Part shown: in pieces, positions 1-5,056 of the stretch | How the letters are laid out: every line of letters starts with the position of its first letter | Position numbering within the stretch: the stretch's first letter is position 1 | Assembly (NCBI GenBank): GCA_020355945.1 | Contig: CP070627.1 | Coordinates: 2,204,092 to 2,209,147 of the forward strand | Source of the DNA: Candidatus Aminicenantota bacterium | GTDB taxonomy: Bacteria > Acidobacteriota > Aminicenantia > UBA2199 | Direction: 5' to 3' | DNA length: 5,056 nucleotides | Program-made: the position numbers and the translations under genes | Notes under the pieces: model-generated | Seen by the model: only the letters and a program-made list of their open reading frames with translations | What the model was told of the DNA's origin: nothing | Databases searched by the model: none

Positions 1-3000
1 GAAAGAGTATTTTTGAAGAAATTAAACCGGTGGAAAAACAGGAATATTACCCCCCCTCATCCGCGCAGAAACGCCTCTTTTTCCTGGGTCACGTCGAGAA
101 TATCGGATTCAGTTACAACATGGCCGCGGCCCTTAACGCGACGGGAAAAATCGATAAACCGCGGTTTGAACGTGCGGTTAAAGATGTGATCAAACGGTAT
201 GAAGCCCTGAGAACTTCCTTTCATTTAATCGGCAATGAACCGGTGCAGAGAATTCACGATGAAGTGGAATTTGAGATCGAATATTATAATTCAGCCTGCC
301 AATTGCCAACTGATTTCATTCGTCCTTTTGATTTCTCCCAGGCACCGCTGATGCGGGTCCGCCTGGTTACCCAGGACGACCACCGACACCTGTTGTTATA
401 CGATATGCACCATATCATCGGGGACGGTACTTCAAGCGGACTTTTGGGCGATGTTTTCATACGTTTATATGCCGGAGAAAAACCGCAGCCTCTGAAGATT
501 CAATATAATGATTTTTCCAACTGGCAGAATCGCCTGTTTGCAAGCGGTGAAATAAAAGTCCAGGAGGAGTACTGGTTTAAACTTTATCCCGGTGAAATTC
601 CCAGGTTGAACCTGCCCACCGATTATCCAAGGCCCACGGTTTTTAGTTTTGCCGGGGACAGTTTTCGATTTACCCTGGGCAGTGAAGATGTCTCACGGTT
701 TAAACAGTTGGGTTTTGCCAATGGAACCACCCTTTATATGAATTTGCTGGCTGTGTTTAATGTGCTTTTATATAAATATACCGGCCAGGATGACATCATC
801 GTCGGGGGAGTAATTGCTGGCCGGCGTCATGCAGACCTACAACATATCATCGGTATGTTTGTCAATACCCTGGCCATGCGCAGCCACCCCCGGGGCGATA
901 AAACCTTCCGGGAATTTTTAAATGAAGTGAAAGCCAATAGCCTTAAAGCCTTTGAAAACCAGGATGTCCAATTTGAAGCGCTGGTGGATAAACTGGACGT
1001 GGACCGGGACCCCTCCCGGAACCCGCTGTTTGATGTCTGCTTTGTCATGCAGAATGTCGAGCAGCCGCAAGCTGCCCTGGAAGAAATGGAACGGGTCGAA
1101 GGGGTGGTATTCTCTCCTTATGTGTTTGAGAGAAAAATTTCCCAGTTCGATCTAACTATTGATGCCTTTGAAATAGCAGATGAAATTCATTTTAAGCTGG
1201 AATACTGCACCAGCTTATTCAAAAACGAGACCGTCCGGCGTTTTGCCCGCCAATTTGTCAATATTATCAGAGAAATAGGATGGGAACCGGATAGTCGGTT
1301 GGCAGACATCGATTTCATGACGGAAGCGGAAAAGAGACGGGTACTGGTGGAATTTAACGATACCGAAAGAGAGTATCCGAAAGATAAACCCCTTCATCGA
1401 TTATTTGAAGAGCAGGCGGAACAAACCCCGGACCGCATCGCCCTTGCAGCCCCTGGCCAATATCAACTCACCTACTGGGAATTAAATGAAAAATCCAACC
1501 GGCTGGCCCATTACCTGCATGATAAGAGAAATATTCGTGCCGGGACACCGGTGGGATTAATGATGGACCGATGCGTCGAGGACATGACCGCCATCCTGGG
1601 CATATTGAAAGCCGGGGGTGCGTACGTACCCATTGATCCCCTGTCACCCCGGGAGCGGATGAGACAGATGATAAATGACACCGGGATAACCGTTGTGGTT
1701 TCGCAGGGCAAATACAACCGGCTGCTCAACTTGCTGCAGTGGGAATGTCCCTCTTTTGCCGCATTTTTGTGTATCGACAGCAAGAATATCTACCGGGAAG
1801 ATAATGAAGAGCGCGACGCGGAACAGGAATTGGAACAACAGGCCAAACTATGGGAATTTGTAGGCGAGACTGCTTCGGATGATATTACCGGCGGCGGCTG
1901 GATCAGCAGTTATAACGGCCTCCCCATTTCCAGGCAAGAGATGGATGAATATGGCAATAATATCCTGGAAAAATTGATCCCCCTGCTTCATAAGCAAATG
2001 AGGGTGCTGGAAATCGGCTGCGCTTCAGGTATCAGTATGTTCCGCATTGCGCCCCGGGTGGGTTTTTACTACGGTATTGACCTGTCCCGAATCATCATTG
2101 AAAAAAACAGGGAACGGGTCAGGCGGGAAGGCCATACCAATATAACGCTTGCCTGTCTGGCTGCCCATGAGATCGAAGGCCTGGCAGAGAGAGATTTCGA
2201 CCTGGTGATTATAAACAGCGTCATCCAGGATTTTCCCGGGCATAACTACCTGCGCCGCGTGATCCGCAGTGCTGTTGGTCTCCTGCGGGACAAGGGGCAC
2301 CTGTTCATCGGCGATGTGATGGACCAGGATTTAAAAGAGAAACTTACCCGGGATCTGAGGGCGTTCAAACGGGATAACCGGGATAAAAATTACCAGACCA
2401 AAACTGATTTTTCCATGGAATTATTTGTCTCCCGCGCTTTTTTTAACGATTTGCTTAGTGAAATACCGGGACTCCAGCAGGTGGATTTTTCCGGGAAGAT
2501 ATTTACCATTGAGAATGAGTTGACCCGATATCGCTATGATGTTCTGATTCGAGTCGATAAGGATTCCCTGCCGGGCAAAGGGGTAACGTCCCGGCACAAA
2601 TACCAGGATGACACCCGGGCCGTGGAGAAATTTCCCGTGGGGAAATTATCCGTTCACGTCCCAACGCATCAGCTTGCCTATGTGCTTTATACTTCCGGTT
2701 CCACCGGGGTACCCAAGGGGGTAATGGTGGAGCACCGGAATGTGACCGCGTATATAAATGGATTTTATCGCGAATTCCATATTGATGAGCGAGATACTGT
2801 CCTGCAGCAAGCATCGTTTTCCTTTGATGCCTTTGTAGAAGAAGTCTACCCGGTATTGTTAATTGGTGGGAGCATTGCCATTGCATCCAGGGAAGTGATT
2901 ATGGATCCCGATGCACTGTTCGATTTTTTGTTGAGGCATGATATTACGATTATCAGCGTATCGCCGCTGTTATTGAACGAAATCGACAGGATGCCCAATC

Positions 3001-5056
3001 CCGGTAGTATACGAATATTAATCAGCGGCGGGGATGTATTGAAAGGAGAATACATAAAGAACCTGGCCAAAAAAAGACAGGTTTACAATACCTACGGCCC
3101 TACGGAGACGACGGTATGCGCCACGTACTATAAATGTTCTCATGCGGATTACACCAATGTTCCCATCGGGAAACCCATTACCAATTATAAGGTTTATATT
3201 TTAGATAGAACCGGTGGGTTATTACCCGGTGGAGTCCCGGGAGAATTGTCCATTGCGGGGGATGGTGTTACCAGGGGTTATTTAAACCGCCCGGAATTAA
3301 CCGCGGAGAAGTTTGACCACGATTTATGGGATTTTCATGATTACCATGATGATAAAAAAAAGGAAAATTATCAAAAGTTTTTTGGGGGGTCCAGGGGGGC
3401 GATTTTACAAAAAAGCCCCTCTGGCCGCCGGAGGCTTTACCGGACCGGAGACCTGGGCCGTTGGTTGCCGTGTGGTAATATCGAATTTATAGGCCGGATT
3501 GATCAGCAGGTCAAGCTCAGGGGATATCGCATCGAGTTGGGAGAAATCGAGAATCGAATTCTTAATTATGGACTCGTTAGAAAGGTCGTGGTCATCGATA
3601 GAGAAGATAAACAAGGAAGCAAGTATCTTTGTGCTTACATGACCTGCGTGGGGAAATTGGCTATCCCGGAGCTTAAAGACTATCTATCAAAACAATTACC
3701 GGGATATATGGTACCTGCATTTTTCGTGGAATTGGCTGAGATTCCGTTAACCCCAAACGGGAAAATCGATCGCAAAGCTTTACCCGATCCGCAAGAAATA
3801 AGTTTACGAGAAGATTCCAGATATATTCCGCCAGTCAGCGTCTTAGAGAAGACATTAGTGGAAATCTGGGAAAAAGTATTAGGAAGAATGAATATCGGTA
3901 TCAATGAAAATTTCTTTGCAATCGGTGGAGATTCCATCAAAACGATCCAGATCATATCAAGAATGAACAGTGCAGGATATAAGCTTGATATAAAGGACCT
4001 TTTCCAATACCCCGTCATATCGGATTTAGCCCCCCGGGTAAAAAAATTGAAACGTATCCCGGACCAATCCGTCATTACCGGACCAATCCCATTAACACCA
4101 ATCCAGGGAATGTTTTTTTATGAATCCCAAATCGATCCTCATTATTATAACCAGGCCGTGTTACTTTATTCGCAGGAAGGATTCGACGAAAAAATCATGG
4201 AAACCGTGTTTACCCGGATACAAGAACATCACGACGCCCTCCGGAACACATACCATAGGAACCCAGGCAGCGGCGAACTCATTCAAATCGGTCATGGATT
4301 GGATTACCCCCTCTCTCTCCAGGAGTTTGATTTAAAAGATCATGAAAATAATTTAGAGGAGCTCAACACCAAAATAAACGAAATTCAAGCGAGTATCGAC
4401 CTGGAGAAAGGCCCATTGATGAAACTGGGATTGTTTCATCTTAACGACGGCGACCGTTTATTAATCGCAGTTCATCACCTGGTCATCGATGGCGTTTCAT
4501 GGCGAATATTATTCGAAGATATAGAAACGCTGTACAGTCAATATAAACGCGGCGAGAAATTGGTTTTACCTCAGAAAACAGATTCATTCAAGCTCTGGTC
4601 GGAAAAGTTATCCGCATATGCCAATAGTAAAATCTTTTTGAAAGAAAAAAACTATTGGCAAAAGATAGAATCGGTTGAAGCGCCCGCCCCTTCAATACCG
4701 AAAGATTTCGATGTGGATGATAACTTTATTAAAGATACTGTGAGTGTATCGTTTACCCTTAGAGAGGAGGAAACAGAACGCCTGTTAACAAAAGTAAATG
4801 AAACCTTTGGGACGGAAATTAATGATATATTATTAGCGGCATTGGGAATGGGCATAAACAAGACCTTTGGACAGGCCCGGGTATTGATAGAGCTGGAAGG
4901 TCATGGAAGGGAGCAGATACCGGAGGATATAGATATCAGTAGAACAGTCGGATGGTTTACCAGTTTATATCCCGTGCTGATGGATATTTCCCATGCAGGC
5001 GACACCGGTCGTCAAATCAAAGAAATAAAAGAGACATTACGACGAATTCCCAATAA
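1..5056 (+). CDS. Nonribosomal peptide synthetase, internal fragment, module C-A(MT)A-T-E
   Basis: One stop-free frame spans the window: 1,684 full codons from position 3 to 5054, then 'aa' of the next codon. Bases 1-2 end a preceding codon. Both gene ends are missing, so no start codon or ribosome site can be assigned. Reading the translation gives, in order, condensation motifs C1-C7, adenylation motifs A1-A2, a complete SAM-methyltransferase, adenylation motifs A3-A10, a carrier-protein GGDSI motif and epimerization motifs E1-E5. This is a cytoplasmic modular enzyme that extends a peptide by one residue held as a thioester. The C domain at the left edge implies an upstream carrier domain, either in the same protein or on a partner. 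An E domain is normally followed by another C domain, so the protein probably continues or docks to a partner. No frameshift or internal stop was found on codon-by-codon reading. The peptide product is unknown. Confidence 0.97.
45..1320 (+). other. Condensation (C) domain
   Basis: This domain catalyses peptide-bond formation between the upstream peptidyl thioester and the aminoacyl group on this module's carrier. All seven core motifs are present: C1 SAQKRLFFL (residues 20-28), C2 RYEALRTSF (65-73), catalytic C3 HHIIGDG (136-142, bases 408-428), C4 YNDFSNWQ (168-175), C5 IGMFVNTLAMR (283-293), C6 NQDVQFE (319-325) and C7 RDPSRNPLFDV (335-345). The second His (H137) and D141 of HHxxxDG are intact, so it should be active. 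Motif style resembles C domains that accept an L-configured donor (LCL type), but I cannot run a phylogenetic subtype test. The linker before C1 (IKPVEKQEYY) looks like a normal interdomain linker following a carrier domain that lies left of the window. Confidence 0.95.
1365..1845 (+). other. Adenylation (A) domain, N-terminal part with motifs A1-A2
   Basis: This is the first segment of the amino-acid-activating domain. It opens with the typical segment LHRLFEEQAEQTPDRIAL (residues 464-481), then motif A1 LTYWEL (489-494) and motif A2 LKAGGAYVPIDP (535-546, bases 1605-1640). About 60-70 further residues follow with the usual A2-A3 character, including VVVSQ and a FLCIDS segment. The adenylation fold is then interrupted by the methyltransferase and resumes at motif A3 about 345 residues after A2. 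The acidic, Gln-rich stretch at residues 600-615 (DNEERDAEQ...) appears to be the entry linker into the insertion. Confidence 0.93.
1848..2558 (+). other. SAM-dependent methyltransferase domain inserted between A2 and A3
   Basis: This domain of about 235 residues belongs to the class I (Rossmann) methyltransferases embedded in NRPSs. The entry motif is W-I-S-S-Y-N-G (633-639). SAM-binding motif I is VLEIGCASG (668-676) and the acidic motif II is YYGIDLS (690-696, with D693 expected to hold the SAM ribose). Next come FDLVIINSVIQDFP (732-745), matching the NSVxQYFP signature of NRPS N-methyltransferases, and GHLFIGDV (765-772), matching the GDVR region. The closing ENELTRYRYDVLI (837-849) is characteristic of the NRPS N-MT family. 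Expected role: transfer of a methyl group to the amino acid bound by this module. By family, backbone N-methylation is most likely; side-chain methylation is possible because of the unusual insertion site. One oddity is that the middle Gly of GxGxG is Ala (GCASG). Confidence 0.92.
3313..3437 (+). other. In-frame insertion between motifs A6 and A7
   Basis: After the A6 tail (ELTAEKF, ending at residue 1104), ordinary adenylation domains reach YRTGDL in about a dozen residues; here it takes 41. The extra segment begins with a hydrophilic His/Asp-rich run (HDLWDFHDYHDD, 1106-1117) and a Lys cluster. It continues with a Gly-rich and basic stretch (KFFGGSRGAI, 1125-1134, then RRR at 1142-1144). 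Its DNA contains A8 (3354-3361), T6 (3378-3383), two G6 runs (3384-3389 and 3394-3399) and A6 (3409-3414), unlike the surrounding coding sequence. Its second half coincides with the hairpin repeat. It lies in a surface loop region of the fold and probably does not affect catalysis (inference). Confidence 0.75.
3386..3429. repeat. Imperfect inverted repeat / hairpin within the coding sequence
   Basis: The left arm (3386-3400, ggggtccaggggggc) and right arm (3415-3429, gcccctctggccgcc) are complementary at 12 of 15 positions. They flank a 14-base A/T-rich centre (gattttacaaaaaa) that itself offers a short T4/A4 pairing. The layout of T-run, G-run, CCAGGGGGG, A/T loop, CCCCTCTGG and CCGCCGGAGG resembles dispersed palindromic repeats that I remember from anaerobic bacterial genomes. 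No search was possible. It is read through in frame and encodes part of the A6-A7 insertion. It is not a terminator: translation continues through it and no T-run follows the right arm. Confidence 0.65.
3822..4049 (+). other. Thiolation / peptidyl carrier (T) domain
   Basis: This carrier domain of about 76 residues tethers the activated amino acid and the growing peptide on 4'-phosphopantetheine. The core motif is FFAIGGDSIK (residues 1304-1313, bases 3912-3941), and S1311 is the predicted attachment serine. Helix 1 (EKTLVEIWEKVLG) and the downstream segment LDIKDLFQYPVISDLA fit the family. The GGDSI form, rather than GGHSL, is the version usually found in carriers directly upstream of an epimerization domain, which agrees with the next domain. 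The linker from A10 is short and ordinary. Confidence 0.95.
4083..5056 (+). other. Epimerization (E) domain, truncated at its C-terminus by the window end
   Basis: This domain converts the carrier-bound residue from L to a D/L mixture, from which the downstream C domain takes the D form. Motifs seen are E1 PLTPIQGMFF (residues 1363-1372), catalytic E2 HHLVIDGVSW (1491-1500), E3 NDILLAAL (1607-1614), E4 ELEGHGRE (1630-1637; its Glu is the proposed general acid/base together with the second His of E2) and E5 RTVGWFTSLYP (1647-1657). EGHGRE and RTVGWFT distinguish E domains from C domains. The window stops after RRIPN, just before the expected final motif containing GxGYG, so the missing end is a window artefact and not a deletion. 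All visible catalytic residues are intact. GC content here is low in most lines counted by hand. Confidence 0.95.

Larger units (their letters stand above)
2640..3792 (+). other. Adenylation (A) domain, second part with motifs A3-A10
   Basis: The adenylation fold resumes with A3 LAYVLYTSGSTGVPKG (residues 891-906), the phosphate-binding loop. Then come A4 FDAFVEEVYP (941-950), A5 NTYGPTETTV (1029-1038), A6 GELSIAGDGVTRGYLNRP (1080-1097), A7 YRTGDL (1146-1151), A8 GRIDQQVKLRGYRIELGEIE (1164-1183), A9 LPGYMVP (1232-1238) and A10 PNGKIDRKAL (1251-1260, catalytic K1254). All motifs are intact, so ATP-dependent amino-acid activation is expected. Reading the pocket against GrsA positions gives D942, A943, E946, S985, I1007, G1009, T1030, V1038, C1039 and K1254. 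The A8-A9 interval is of ordinary length (about 50 residues), so the common methyltransferase insertion site is empty. A6 and A7 are separated by an extra segment, described separately. The likely substrate is uncertain; a basic residue such as lysine is the tentative call. Confidence 0.93.

Noticed and set aside
952..1155. Plus-strand open frame of 67 codons in another frame within the C domain
   Set aside because: It overlaps motifs C6-C7 in the true frame, and its translation has no recognisable domain features.
2503..2886. Minus-strand open frame of 127 codons opposite the MT end and A3-A4
   Set aside because: It lies wholly antisense to conserved NRPS motifs, and its translation has no recognisable domain. 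It is a shadow of the coding strand.
3386..3429. Hairpin considered as a rho-independent terminator
   Set aside because: No T-tract follows the right arm, and the reading frame continues through it into intact A7-A10, T and E motifs.
3313..3437. Possible frameshift or sequencing error in the homopolymer-rich insertion
   Set aside because: The frame is the same before (A6) and after (A7 YRTGDL) the segment, with no stop codon, so no net frameshift is present.
3680..4075. Minus-strand open frame of 131 codons opposite A9-A10 and the T domain
   Set aside because: It overlaps highly conserved plus-strand motifs (A10 and GGDSI) and shows no family features. It is an antisense shadow.
4990..5056. 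E domain apparently lacking its last motif
   Set aside because: The frame is still open at the last base and the sequence breaks immediately before the expected motif. This is truncation by the window edge, not a defective domain.

Overview
The whole window lies inside one plus-strand gene. A single reading frame (codons starting at positions 3, 6, 9 ... so that window residue n starts at base 3n) runs without a stop for 1,684 complete codons and is open at both ends. It encodes part of a nonribosomal peptide synthetase (NRPS). No intergenic DNA, RNA gene, promoter or true terminator is visible, and the gene's start and stop lie outside the window.

Layout: one nearly complete elongation module, C - A(MT)A - T - E. 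A condensation domain (about 45-1320) is followed by an adenylation domain (about 1365-3792) interrupted by a SAM-dependent methyltransferase (about 1848-2558). Next come a thiolation/carrier domain (about 3822-4049) and an epimerization domain (about 4083 to the window end), cut just before its last motif. The methyltransferase sits between adenylation motifs A2 and A3, not at the usual A8-A9 site. A second, smaller insertion between motifs A6 and A7 is encoded partly by an imperfect G/C-rich hairpin (3386-3429) that looks like a dispersed palindromic repeat translated in frame.

How the parts work together: the C domain joins the upstream peptide to the amino acid that the A domain activates and loads on the T-domain phosphopantetheine. 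The embedded methyltransferase would methylate that residue and the E domain would epimerize it, so the predicted building block is a methylated D-amino acid. The hand-read specificity code is DAESIGTVCK. From memory it is close to a code associated with lysine, so a basic side chain is a tentative guess.

Organism: bacterial, with moderate GC that varies along the gene (about 55% in parts of the C and MT regions, 30-43% in most T and E lines counted). The linker style and the GGxxG-type A6-A7 insertion remind me of NRPSs from uncultured anaerobes such as Candidatus Aminicenantes or Desulfobacterota. This is an impression only and needs a database search.
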